64,000 bases of DNA from Hymenobacter chitinivorans DSM 11115 (GTDB lineage: Bacteria > Bacteroidota > Bacteroidia > Cytophagales > Hymenobacteraceae), in NCBI RefSeq assembly GCF_002797555.1, contig NZ_PGFA01000004.1:558001-622000 (forward strand), written 5' to 3'. Position numbers and translations under genes: made by a program. Below, in pieces: positions 17,382 through 25,473 of this stretch. Within the stretch, counting starts at the first letter, position 1; every line of letters starts with the position of its first letter. The notes below the pieces were generated by a model, which was not told the DNA's origin, searched no databases, and worked only from the letters and a program-made list of their open reading frames with translations.

Positions 17382-17490
17382 TTCGGGCGCAGCGCTAGGT
17401 GGATAAGGCGCAATGATGTAGCTTACCGTCAGCCGACTATCGGCGTGGTAGCCGGATTATTCTTTTTCTAACCTTATTATCTGTTGTCGT

Positions 17491-18174
17491 ATGAATGCCA
17501 AGAATCCCGTTGCCGAATACCCCTTTACCCAGGCCGAGCTGTGGCAGCGCTGCCTCGACCTGCAACCCTCCCTGGACCGCGACGCGGCCGTACTGACCGG
17601 GCGCGGGGTGACGGCGGCCCGCATTAGTAAGCTCAAAACGGACACGGCCGCCTTTGGGGAAATGGAGCCCGATACGGTGCTGCTACAGGAAGGCGCCGCC
17701 GTGACGGAGGAAAAAGACGAGGTGGCCGAGACCTTGAAAACTAGCATGCAAGCGGTGCTCGGCATTATCGCCGTGCAAGATGAACCGCGCACGGCCCGCT
17801 ACAAGCGGTTTGGGGTGACGAACATCGTAGACCTGTCGGAAGCCAAGCTGCACCTGGCCGCCACGATGCTCGTGAAGCAGGGGCGCAAGTACCTGGAGGA
17901 ATATAAGGCCGAGGGCCTGACGGCGGCCTTACTCGAGGCGGTGGAGCAGCACAACGAGGACTTTGTGGAGGGCCTCACCGAGCGCAAGGAGGCCGAAAAC
18001 ACCCGCAGTGGGGCCACCCGGGCCCGGGTGCTGTTTGCCAACGGCCTCTACCGGCAGCTGGTGCAGCTCTGCGCCGCCGGCGAGTCGTACTGGAAGCTGA
18101 CCGATGCCACCCGGGCCCGGGAGTACGTGGTGGATACCACCCCGGCCCCCGCCACGGAGGCTCGCCCCAGCTAG
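17491..18174 (+). CDS. Hypothetical helical protein (227 aa)
   Basis: A soluble, strongly helical, Glu/Ala/Leu-rich protein without signal peptide or membrane segment. It opens with MNAKNPVAEYPFTQAELWQR and contains a central helix-rich region (SMQAVLGIIAVQDEPRTARY, then FGVTNIVDLSEAKLHLAATM) and a helical second half ending in an Ala/Pro-rich tail. I do not recognise a family with known function. It directly follows the repeat-rich stretch, and a strong terminator lies 17 nt after its stop, so it is transcribed separately from the sensor genes downstream, which point the other way. Confidence 0.7.
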   Translation: MNAKNPVAEYPFTQAELWQRCLDLQPSLDRDAAVLTGRGVTAARISKLKTDTAAFGEMEPDTVLLQEGAAVTEEKDEVAETLKTSMQAVLGIIAVQDEPRTARYKRFGVTNIVDLSEAKLHLAATMLVKQGRKYLEEYKAEGLTAALLEAVEQHNEDFVEGLTERKEAENTRSGATRARVLFANGLYRQLVQLCAAGESYWKLTDATRAREYVVDTTPAPATEARPS

Positions 18175-18190
18175 GGCAGCCCCGCTGCAA

Positions 18191-18228
18191 GAGCGCCCCG
18201 GCGGCCATACGGCGGTCGGGGCGTTTTG
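18191..18228 (+). terminator. Terminator after the hypothetical gene
   Basis: GAGCGCCCCG pairs with CGGGGCGTTTT across a GCGGCC/GGCGGT inner region, ending in T4. Confidence 0.75.
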
Positions 18229-18243
18229 CTGTCCGGCCGGGGC

Positions 18244-18642
18244 CTAGGCCTGGGCCGGCCGGGTGGGGTGGGTGGGCAGCAAGCTATTCAGCACGCCGCT
18301 CCGCAGCTCTTCCACGCTGGGCGGGTTGGGCAGGCAGCGGTAGCGGGTCAGGGGGCGTAGGTGGGGCTCCTGGGCCGGGGCGTGCCGGGGCTCCTGGAGC
18401 AGCAGCAGGGGCGTGGGGCCGCGGCGCTGGAGCAGGCGGGCCGTTTCGAGCCCGTCGGGGGGGCCGGGCAGGGTGGTAGTGAGAATAACCAGGTCCGGGG
18501 GCTGCCGGGTGGCGGCCGCCAGGGCGGCCGGGCCCGAGTCGGCCACCTCGATATGCTGGAAGCCCCAGCGGTGGAGCTGTTGCAGCAGGCCCTCCCCGAT
18601 GATGGGGGCGTGCGTAACGATGAGGATCTGCTGAGTAAGCAT
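18244..18642 (-). CDS. Degenerate (pseudo-)receiver domain protein
   Basis: A 132-residue single-domain protein with the CheY-like alternating pattern: QQILIVTHAPIIGEGLLQQL (strand 1/helix 1), PPDLVILTTTLPGPPDGLET (strand 3 and the LPG..DG loop) and a terminal helix. The residues for phosphorylation are missing: the acidic pair after strand 1 is T-H-A, the phospho-acceptor Asp is Thr55, and the Lys near YRCLPNPP is Asn. The fold is inferred from sequence. It probably acts as a phosphorylation-independent protein-interaction module beside the kinase and regulator encoded next to it. I start at ATG 18642; the longer frame adds 22 residues that do not fit the fold. Confidence 0.75.
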   Translation of the reverse strand: MLTQQILIVTHAPIIGEGLLQQLHRWGFQHIEVADSGPAALAAATRQPPDLVILTTTLPGPPDGLETARLLQRRGPTPLLLLQEPRHAPAQEPHLRPLTRYRCLPNPPSVEELRSGVLNSLLPTHPTRPAQA

Positions 18643-18844
18643 GGCTGGCTGGTGTAAAAGCGTCAGGATAAGCGAATTTCGCGCTATTTTGACTCTTTTC
18701 CATCCCATGAAACCGGTATTCCCCCCCCCCGATTTAGTGGGAAAAATCAGCCCGATTTCTACGTAGCCCCCTCGTACCGGCTGCCGGGTAAGGGCGACAT
18801 AGAAATTGGGCTGGGGTGGTGCCGCTTAGCCGGCAGCGGAGGGG

Positions 18845-21211
18845 CTAGTCCGGCAGGGTAGTTTCGGCCAGGTACTCCGACTGCACGGGCAGCACGATGC
18901 TGACGATGGTGCCCTGGCCGGGGCGGGACTCCAGCTGCATGGTGCCCCCGAACAGGGTTACCCGGTTGCGGATGGTCGCCAGGCCCAGGGTCTTGGGCAG
19001 CTTGTTGGGGGCAGGCGGGGTGAAGCCCACCCCGTTGTCTTCCACGCTGAGGTATACTTCCCCGTCTTCGTGGGCCACGTGCAGGGTGGCCTCGGTGGTG
19101 CGGGCGTGCTTGAGCACGTTGTTGAGCAGCTCCTGGACGATGCGGTAGATGGCCAGGTCCAGCAGGTGGGGGCGGGGCTGGTCGAGGCCCTTGAAGTGGT
19201 GGTGAAGCTGAAACTGGCTGGACGGCAGGTGCTGAGTGAGCTTCTGCAGGGCTGCCTGCAGGCCGAAGTCTTCGAGCACGATGGGCGTGAGCTCAAACGA
19301 CACCATACGAGTGGCCCGGATGGCTTCGTTGAGCAGGTCGAGCACCTTGTGCGAGGTACCCGGGGCCAGGTGAAGCTGGTGCTCCAGGTTGAGTTTGGCG
19401 GCAAAGAGCAGCTGGCCGATGCCGTTGTGCAGGGCTTCCGAAATGCGGCGGCGCTCTTCTTCCTGGGCCGTTAGCACGGCCCGGAGCACCTCGCGCTGCT
19501 GACGCAGCTGGGCCTGGGTGGCGGCGGTTTGCAGGCGGTTCAGCTCGGTCACGTCGCGCAGAATCAGCAGCCCACCCCCGCTCGACTCGGGCGGCGGGGG
19601 CAGGGGAATGGCGGTAATGTCGAAGTGCCGTTGGGAGGCATCGGGCAGGGCAAACGAGAGGTGGGTGCGGGGCTTGGCCTCCCCCGACAAGAGCAGCTGA
19701 ATCACGCGGCCGGGCACCGACTCGGGGGTGAAGGGCACGTGCTCAAACAGGGGCTGGCTTAGCATCAGGGCTTCGGGCTTGCCGGTAAACCGCTCCATGG
19801 CCTGGTTCCAGGCCGTGATGTGGCCCTGCTGGTCGAAGGCCAGAATCCCGTCGGTGCTGTGGTCGAGCAGGCTGCGGATGAAGTTGCGCTCCTGCCGCAG
19901 CTTTTCCCGGGCCCGCTCGGTGTCGGTCACGTCGATGGCGAAGAAGATGCCCTGCTGGCGCTGCTGGTCGAAGTAGCCGTAGTTCTGGTAGTACACCTGC
20001 TGGCCCTCGTGCTCGGCCGAGCCCACGAAGTTGATTTGCTCGCCGGCCAGCAGGCGCAGGGTGGGCTCTACCAGGCTGGGAAAGGCCTCGAAGACGGTGT
20101 AGCCCACCAGCTGGTTGTCGGCCACGCCCACGCGGCGCAGGCCCGCGCCTACCATCTCCACGTATTGGCCTTCGGGCGTGAGGCGGCCCAGGATAACGGG
20201 CAGGTTGTCGAGGATGTGCTCTAGCAGGCGGTTTTTGTGGCCCAGCTCTTCCTCGGCGGCGTAGCGGGCCGTCACGTCGCGCATCAGGCCGCTCAGGCAC
20301 AGCGGCTCGCCCTGGTCATTGGTTACGACGTGGCCGAAGGCGGCTACGTAGTGCACCGAGCCGTCGGGCCACACCACGCGGTGGGTCAGGTCGAGCTGGG
20401 CGCCGCGCTGTACGCAGGCGTAAAGGGCCGCTTGCACATTGGGCAGGTCGTCGGGGTGTACGGCCTGGGCCAGCACCTCAAACGGCACCGGGTTGGGGTC
20501 GTGGGCGCGGCCGAAGCAGGCCTGGGCGCGCTGGTCCCAGCGGAGCTGGTTGCCGGCAAAGCTCCACTCCCAGACACCCTGCTGGCTGGCCGTAAGGGCC
20601 CGGTTGAGGCTTTCCTGGTGCTCACGCCGCTGCCGGATGGCCTGTTGCAGGGCCGAAATATCGGCCAGGGCCAGGCGGCAGCTGAGCGGTCCGGCGGCAT
20701 CGGCCACGGCCACGGCATCGAGGCGGGCATCGAAGACGGTGCCGTCGGCGGCCTGCAGCTGCACTTTCAGGGTGTGGTTGGCGTCGGTGGTGCTGGCCAG
20801 GGTGTTCTGGAAAAAGTCCTGAAAAGCTGCCCGGTAGTTTTCCAGCACAAACACCAGAAAGCGCCGGCCCAGCAGGTGCTCGGGTTCGGTCTTGAAGTAG
20901 CGGCTCACCCGCGGGTTGAGCTGGCAGATGGTGCCTTGCGCGTCGAGGGTCACGTAGCCCAGGGGCGCTTCATTGTAGAGGCTCTCGTAACGGTTGCGGG
21001 CAGCCTGGGCTTCCTGCTGGGCGCGTTGCAGCTCGTGGTTTTGCTGCTCCAGCTCCAACTGGTACTCCTGCAGCTGCCGCACCAGCTCCTGCACCTGGGC
21101 GGGCGTCTTGCCATCCACGGTTTGGGTCATCAGCTGGCGCCGCTGCACCTCGCGCAGGGAGGGCCCTTGCGAGTCAGCGTTGGCGGGCCAGGTCAAATCC
21201 AGTTCGCTCAT
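18845..21211 (-). CDS. Four-PAS sensor histidine kinase, NarL-partner type
   Basis: A 788-residue soluble kinase. Residues about 40-75 form a coiled coil (VQELVRQLQEYQLELEQQNH); PAS-like domains follow near 75-190, 205-315, 325-435 and 445-560 (for example LGYVTLDAQGTICQLNPRVS and DGILAFDQQGHITAWNQAM). The dimerisation/phospho-acceptor region is of the HisKA_3 type (EEERRRISEALHNGIGQLLF, His595; note His-Asn where His-Asp is usual). The ATPase domain has IVQELLNNVLKHA and VEDNGVGF. No membrane segment is visible, so it senses a cytoplasmic signal. It precedes the degenerate receiver and follows a LuxR-type regulator on the same strand, which is the likely partner. Confidence 0.93.
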   Translation of the reverse strand: MSELDLTWPANADSQGPSLREVQRRQLMTQTVDGKTPAQVQELVRQLQEYQLELEQQNHELQRAQQEAQAARNRYESLYNEAPLGYVTLDAQGTICQLNPRVSRYFKTEPEHLLGRRFLVFVLENYRAAFQDFFQNTLASTTDANHTLKVQLQAADGTVFDARLDAVAVADAAGPLSCRLALADISALQQAIRQRREHQESLNRALTASQQGVWEWSFAGNQLRWDQRAQACFGRAHDPNPVPFEVLAQAVHPDDLPNVQAALYACVQRGAQLDLTHRVVWPDGSVHYVAAFGHVVTNDQGEPLCLSGLMRDVTARYAAEEELGHKNRLLEHILDNLPVILGRLTPEGQYVEMVGAGLRRVGVADNQLVGYTVFEAFPSLVEPTLRLLAGEQINFVGSAEHEGQQVYYQNYGYFDQQRQQGIFFAIDVTDTERAREKLRQERNFIRSLLDHSTDGILAFDQQGHITAWNQAMERFTGKPEALMLSQPLFEHVPFTPESVPGRVIQLLLSGEAKPRTHLSFALPDASQRHFDITAIPLPPPPESSGGGLLILRDVTELNRLQTAATQAQLRQQREVLRAVLTAQEEERRRISEALHNGIGQLLFAAKLNLEHQLHLAPGTSHKVLDLLNEAIRATRMVSFELTPIVLEDFGLQAALQKLTQHLPSSQFQLHHHFKGLDQPRPHLLDLAIYRIVQELLNNVLKHARTTEATLHVAHEDGEVYLSVEDNGVGFTPPAPNKLPKTLGLATIRNRVTLFGGTMQLESRPGQGTIVSIVLPVQSEYLAETTLPD

Positions 21212-21284
21212 GAGTGCAGATACGGCAGCTACAAATAGGGATGGTACGAAGCGGCAACGACAGGAACGGGGACGCGGGACGCGG

Positions 21285-21926
21285 CTACTGTAGCAGGCCG
21301 CTGCGGGCCGCGTAGCGAATCAGGGCGGCGGTATTCTTGGTCTGGGTTTTCTCGATGATGTTCTGGCGGTGGGTTTCGATGGTACGCTTGCTGGTAAAGA
21401 GCTTGTCGGCAATTTCGGCGTTGGTCAGCCCTTCGGCAATGAGCTGCAGCACTTCCAGCTCCCGCTTCGAGAGTCCGCCGCCCTTGGCCGGCTCCGGTGG
21501 GGCGGGCGTTTGCAGGGCTTTGGTGAGCAGGCTAATGCCGATTTCGGCGCCCAGGTAAGGCCGCCCGGCCATGACGGCCTCGATGGCCTGGAAAATCTCC
21601 AGCTTGCCCGCCGACTTGAGTACGTAGCCGTGGGCCCCGCTTTCGAGCATGCGGCCCACGTGGGTTTCGTCGTTGAGCATGGACAGGGCCAGCACCCGAA
21701 CGGCGGGGTACTGCTCGTGCAGGCGGGTTGCCGTCGCAAAGCCGTCGAGCGTGGGCATGTTCACGTCGAGCAGTACGAGGTCGGCCGGGGTGGTGGCGAG
21801 CTGGTCGAGAAGCTCCTCGCCATTGCTGGCTTCGCCCACTACTTCCAGCGTGGGCTCGGCTTCCAGCAGGGAGCGAAGCCCGTCGCGAATGATTTTATGG
21901 TCGTCAACCAGAAAGAGCCGGATCAT
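21285..21926 (-). CDS. NarL/FixJ-family response regulator
   Basis: A 213-residue two-domain regulator. The receiver (1-120) keeps the acidic pair Asp8-Asp9, phospho-acceptor Asp54 in LVLLDVNMPTLDG, a Ser in LALSMLNDETH and the conserved Lys in YVLKSAG. A LuxR-type helix-turn-helix (about 149-205) reads LSKRELEVLQLIAEGLTNAE and SKRTIETHRQNI. It is the first gene of a leftward set with the four-PAS kinase (73 nt later) and the pseudo-receiver, so it is probably phosphorylated by that kinase and regulates transcription. Targets cannot be told from the sequence. Confidence 0.95.
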   Translation of the reverse strand: MIRLFLVDDHKIIRDGLRSLLEAEPTLEVVGEASNGEELLDQLATTPADLVLLDVNMPTLDGFATATRLHEQYPAVRVLALSMLNDETHVGRMLESGAHGYVLKSAGKLEIFQAIEAVMAGRPYLGAEIGISLLTKALQTPAPPEPAKGGGLSKRELEVLQLIAEGLTNAEIADKLFTSKRTIETHRQNIIEKTQTKNTAALIRYAARSGLLQ

Positions 21927-22286
21927 AATGCTTGCGTTTATCAGTAAAGCGCCGCCCTCGGCAGCCTAATCAGCGTAGTTCGTGCCCCCATCAAGGTCCC
22001 GGCGGGCGGCCCGGACCGAGTTGCCGGGCCGAACTGGGCCGCGGACCGCAGCGTACGGAATAACGTTGTATTCCTCAGACAGAATACGTGATACGGAAGG
22101 TTTAGGCGAGGAATTTTACTCTTTTGTCGAGGTAAAAGACAAGCTCGGCGGGTAAAAGTGCTACTGCCGCCACCACCTTGCCGGGGCAGGGCGCGAGGCC
22201 GTGGCGGCGCACCAGTTGGGCTTGCCGCTTTCCCGCGCGGGCGTGTTACTTTTACGCCACATCCCATCTTGTCTAATTCTTCCCGC
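21927..22286. other. Divergent intergenic region, 360 nt
   Basis: Lies between the leftward regulator gene and the rightward M20 peptidase gene. It contains short GC-rich inverted stretches (for example GCCCGGACCGAG and GCCGGGCCGAAC near 22010-22030) but no tRNA, clear terminator or supported reading frame. It presumably holds both promoters; no TAnnTTTG element was found with confidence. Confidence 0.4.
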
Positions 22287-23651
22287 ATGGCTTCCTACCT
22301 CGAAAGTAACCAAGAGCGTTTCTTGAGCGAATTGCTCGACTGGCTGCGTATTCCCTCGGTTTCGGCCGATCCTAAGTTTCACGGCGACGTGCTGCGCGCC
22401 GCCGACTACCTCAAAACCCGCCTCGAAGAAGTGGGGGTGGAGAATGTGGAGCTGTGCCAGACGGCCGGCAACCCCATCGTCTACGGCGAGAAAATCATTG
22501 ACCCCAGCCTGCCCACGGTGCTCGTCTACGGCCACTACGACGTGCAGCCCGCCGACCCCTACGAGCTGTGGACTTCCGGCCCGTTTGACCCCGTTATCAA
22601 GGACGGCAAGATCTACGCCCGCGGCGCCTGCGACGACAAAGGCCAGGTGTATATGCACGTGAAGGCCTTCGAGGTGCTGATGCAGGAAGGCGGCGTGCCC
22701 TGCAACATCAAGATTATGATTGAAGGCGAGGAGGAAGTTGGCTCCAGCAACCTGGGCATCTTCGTGCGCGAAAACAAGGAGAAGCTCAAGGCCGACGTCA
22801 TCCTGATTTCGGACACCGGCATGATTGCTAACGACACGCCCAGCATCGAGGTGGGCTTGCGCGGCCTTTCCTACCACGAAGTGGAGGTAACTGGCCCCAA
22901 CCGCGACCTGCACTCGGGCCTCTACGGCGGGGCCGTGGCTAACCCCATCAACATCCTGTGCAAGATGATTGCCTCCTTGCACGACGAGAATAACCACATT
23001 ACCATCCCCGGCTTCTACGACAACGTGGACGAGCTGAGTGCCGAGGAGCGGGCCGAAATGGCCAAGGCCCCGCACTCCGACGACGAGTTCAAGCAGAGCA
23101 TCGGCCTGACCGACATTCACGGCGAGAAAGGCTACAGCACGCTGGAGCGGGTCAGCATTCGGCCCACGCTCGACGTGAACGGCATCTGGGGCGGCTACAC
23201 CGGCGAAGGTGCCAAAACGGTTATTGCCTCCAAGGCCTACGCCAAAATCTCGATGCGCCTGGTGCCCCACCAGACCTCGGACGAAATTACGGCTCTGTTT
23301 CAGCAGCACTTCGAAAGCATTGCCCCGGCCAGCGTGACGGTGAAAGTGAAGCCCCACCACGGCGGGGAGCCCGTCGTCACGCCCACCGACTCGGTAGCCT
23401 ACAAAGCCGCCGCCGACGCCATGGAAACCACCTTCGGCAAGCGTCCCATTCCCACCCGCGGTGGGGGCTCCATCCCGATTGTGGCCATGTTTAAGTCGGA
23501 GTTGGGCCTAGATACCGTCCTGCTCGGCTTCGGCCTCGACTCCGACGCCATTCACTCGCCCAACGAGCACTACGGCGTCTTCAACTTCCTCAAGGGCATC
23601 GAAACCATCCCGCACTTCTACCGCAACTACGCCGCCGCGATGGTGAAGTAG
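22287..23651 (+). CDS. M20-family dipeptidase
   Basis: A 454-residue zinc metallopeptidase of the M20/M25/M40 family, in the dipeptidase/ArgE/DapE-like branch close to carnosinase-type enzymes. Metal and catalytic motifs: YGHYDVQPAD (His and catalytic Asp), RGACDDKGQVY (bridging Asp), EGEEEVGSSN (general-base Glu and metal Glu), ISDTGM, and near the end a His in SDAIHSPNEHYG. The dimerisation domain is inserted in the middle (about 190-330). It is likely cytoplasmic, since no signal peptide is visible. I start at ATG 22287 because the upstream extension is Arg/Pro-rich and unlike the family. The transcript ends in the terminator at 23770. Confidence 0.94.
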   Translation: MASYLESNQERFLSELLDWLRIPSVSADPKFHGDVLRAADYLKTRLEEVGVENVELCQTAGNPIVYGEKIIDPSLPTVLVYGHYDVQPADPYELWTSGPFDPVIKDGKIYARGACDDKGQVYMHVKAFEVLMQEGGVPCNIKIMIEGEEEVGSSNLGIFVRENKEKLKADVILISDTGMIANDTPSIEVGLRGLSYHEVEVTGPNRDLHSGLYGGAVANPINILCKMIASLHDENNHITIPGFYDNVDELSAEERAEMAKAPHSDDEFKQSIGLTDIHGEKGYSTLERVSIRPTLDVNGIWGGYTGEGAKTVIASKAYAKISMRLVPHQTSDEITALFQQHFESIAPASVTVKVKPHHGGEPVVTPTDSVAYKAAADAMETTFGKRPIPTRGGGSIPIVAMFKSELGLDTVLLGFGLDSDAIHSPNEHYGVFNFLKGIETIPHFYRNYAAAMVK

Positions 23652-23902
23652 TGAACTGGTGAACTGGTGAACTGGTGAGTTTTCTGTTCTGACGGTGCGA
23701 CAGGCCCATTGCCTTTTGTCCTTGCGAGGCCATCCGTCCTCTGTTAGTGACCAGTGTCCTGTTACCGGAAAGCCCCTTACTACACGCCGTAGTAAGGGGC
23801 TTTTTACGTTAGAAGGCGCCGCACATTTCAGAGGACGGATGACCCGGCTGCGCCTTGCCCTGCTACGGGCCGCTCGAACATAAAACTCACCAGTTCACTA
23901 CT
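23647..23902. repeat. Nested inverted repeat with a 9-bp tandem expansion
   Basis: Outer arms AGTAGTGAACTGG...GTGAGTTTT (from 23647) and its complement (23882-23902) enclose a second pair, CATCCGTCCTCTG (23731-23743) and CAGAGGACGGATG (23829-23841), and a central terminator hairpin. In the left arm the 9-bp unit TGAACTGG(T) is present three times but only once in the right arm. The right arm overlaps the stop region of the beta-barrel gene. Confidence 0.7.
23770..23806 (+). terminator. Terminator of the M20 peptidase gene
   Basis: AAGCCCCTTACTAC pairs with GTAGTAAGGGGCTT around a 5-nt loop, followed by T5. It sits in the middle of the nested repeat and is near symmetric, so it can work in both directions. 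Confidence 0.88.
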
Positions 23903-24497
23903 TTCCCCCAAAAGCGTAGCCCAGCACTAGCAAAAAGGTGTGCGACTTGAGCTTGTCGGTACCCAGGGTAGAAACTTCCTTTTTGAAGACGCTGGTGATG
24001 CCGCCGTCGTAGCGGATGCCCAGCGAGGGGCCGTGGTGCAGCTGGTAGCCCAGGCCCACCACGTAGTCGAGCCCGGCTTTGTTGACTTCCGGCTTCACGT
24101 CATTGCCTTCCTCGTTTTTCGCCGTCAGGGGCAGGCTCACCTGCGGGCCAGCTTCAAAGAACAAACCGGCGGCGTGGTAGCGCACCAGCAGGGGCACGTC
24201 CAGGTACGTCAGGTCGCGGTTTAGGGCCTCATCCGTGGCGTCGAAATAGCGCATGGTGTAGAGCACCTCGGGGTGGAAGGACACAACCGGCGACACGTAC
24301 ACATCGGCGGTAAGGCCGGCCTGGTAGGCCGAGTGGCTGGTGGAGCTGTAGGGCAGGGAGTTGCCGCCGGCCAGGTTGGTACGGGCGTAGGCCGCCGTCA
24401 GGCCGATGGTGTTGGCGGGTTTGGCTTCCGTGCGTTGGGCCTGCGCGGCGCTGGCCGCCCCTGCCAGGAGCGCCAGGAGGAGAATGGTCTTTTTCAT
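23898..24497 (-). CDS. Outer-membrane beta-barrel protein, paralog 1
   Basis: A 199-residue protein with signal peptide (MKKTILLLALLAGAASAAQA-Q) and an eight-strand-type barrel of the Bacteroidota OMP_b-brl_2/PorT-like class: alternating hydrophobic strands such as TIGLTAAYARTNLAG, FHPEVLYTMRYFDA, YLDVPLLVRYHAAGLFFEAG and GIRYDGGITSVF, ending in HTFLLVLGYAFGGK. The motif LDVPLL...AGLFFEAGPQVS recurs in all four neighbours. I start at ATG 24497, the one fused to the signal peptide. It is the last of five tandem leftward paralogs; each seems to have its own transcript end. Ligand or role unknown. Confidence 0.9.
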   Translation of the reverse strand: MKKTILLLALLAGAASAAQAQRTEAKPANTIGLTAAYARTNLAGGNSLPYSSTSHSAYQAGLTADVYVSPVVSFHPEVLYTMRYFDATDEALNRDLTYLDVPLLVRYHAAGLFFEAGPQVSLPLTAKNEEGNDVKPEVNKAGLDYVVGLGYQLHHGPSLGIRYDGGITSVFKKEVSTLGTDKLKSHTFLLVLGYAFGGK

Positions 24498-24565
24498 GGC
24501 GGAAGTTGGACTGCCGCGCATGAGGCTACCGTGAAAACGGCCGGTTGCCTGGCCGCCCGAGTCCG

Positions 24566-25336
24566 CTATTCGGGTTTGGGTACTGCCGGGGCGGGCGCAG
24601 TAGCCGGTGCGGCCGGAGCCGCGGCCGGGGTTTCGGTGGGGGTGGGGCGGTTCTTTTTGCGGAACAGACGGAATGGGGCCGTAACCAGAAATTTGGCCCC
24701 GCGCCCGATACCGGTGCCCGCGTCGGCCAGGGCGCTGCCGAGCTGGCCCGTACCCACGTTGTAGCCCAGATAGAGCTCCATCACGCTGTTGCGCAGGCGC
24801 GTCTGCACTGGTTCACCGGCTACTTCCGTACTTTGGGTTACGTTCGTAAGGTCCGCGTTATACCGCCAGCCAATCTGGACGCCCGATTTATCCTGGAAGC
24901 CGAAGCCCACGGCAAATCCATATGACATTGGGTTGAAGTCGGGCGGAGTGACGACGCTCGGGTTAGCGGTACTCGACAGTAGCTTGCTGAATTGGGGGCC
25001 GGCCTCAAAGAAGATATCATCCCAGTGGTATTGCAGCAGCACGGGCACGTCGAGGTAATCCAGGCGCGCCATCAGGCTGGGACCATAAGTCACGGAATTG
25101 TCGCCCTTCATGGTATACAGAGCTTCGGTCTGCACACTCCACTTCGGCAAAAAGGTGGGCCGCAGCTGGACCATCACGCCCCCGTGGCCACCCGCCCGCC
25201 AGTTGCTTTTGCGGGCATCGTAGCCCACGGCATTCGAGACGTTGCCCCCGAATTTGAGCCCAACGCGCAGCAGCTGGGCCTGGCTGGTGCTGGCCATCAG
25301 CAGGAGGGAAAAGGCAATCAGAAAAGCTTTTTTCAT
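24566..25336 (-). CDS. Outer-membrane beta-barrel protein, paralog 2
   Basis: A 256-residue barrel protein. A signal peptide (MKKAFLIAFSLLLMASTSQA-Q) is followed by LLRVGLKFGGNVSNAVGYD, WSVQTEALYTMKGDN, YLDVPVLLQYHWDDIFFEAG and QIGWRYNADLTNV, the shared strand pattern of the cluster. Unlike the other four it carries a C-terminal extension of about 50 residues: a basic stretch (FRLFRKKNRPTP) and a Pro/Ala/Thr-rich tail, so the barrel is not at the very C-terminus. The tail may sit in the periplasm. Start chosen at ATG 25336. Gap to paralog 1 is only 68 nt, without a hairpin, so these two may be cotranscribed. Confidence 0.88.
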   Translation of the reverse strand: MKKAFLIAFSLLLMASTSQAQLLRVGLKFGGNVSNAVGYDARKSNWRAGGHGGVMVQLRPTFLPKWSVQTEALYTMKGDNSVTYGPSLMARLDYLDVPVLLQYHWDDIFFEAGPQFSKLLSSTANPSVVTPPDFNPMSYGFAVGFGFQDKSGVQIGWRYNADLTNVTQSTEVAGEPVQTRLRNSVMELYLGYNVGTGQLGSALADAGTGIGRGAKFLVTAPFRLFRKKNRPTPTETPAAAPAAPATAPAPAVPKPE

Positions 25337-25420
25337 GGACGAAGGAAGGAAAGCTGCCGGGCGCGGCACCGAGGGGTAAAGCTAAGCACAGTTTGGGCCC
25401 GTCTGCATGCATAGGCCACG

Positions 25421-25454
25421 AAAAAGCCCGGCCTTTCCGCAGAAAAGCCGGGCT
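25421..25454 (-). terminator. Terminator of paralog 3
   Basis: AGCCCGGC and GCCGGGCT form a stem with a 14-nt loop; on the minus strand it is followed by TTTTTCG. It lies 20 nt past the stop codon of the gene at 25474. Confidence 0.8.
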
Positions 25455-25473
25455 GCTGCCGTCCGGTGACGGG

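Noticed and set aside
20237..21238. 333-codon plus-strand frame inside the kinase gene
   Set aside because: Shadow of the four-PAS kinase; no motifs, and overlaps its whole first half.
21941..22288. 115-codon minus-strand frame in the divergent promoter region
   Set aside because: Arg/Pro-rich, no family pattern, and overlaps the start region of the M20 gene.
23695..23883. 62-codon frame between the M20 and barrel genes
   Set aside because: Falls wholly inside the nested inverted repeat and the terminator.
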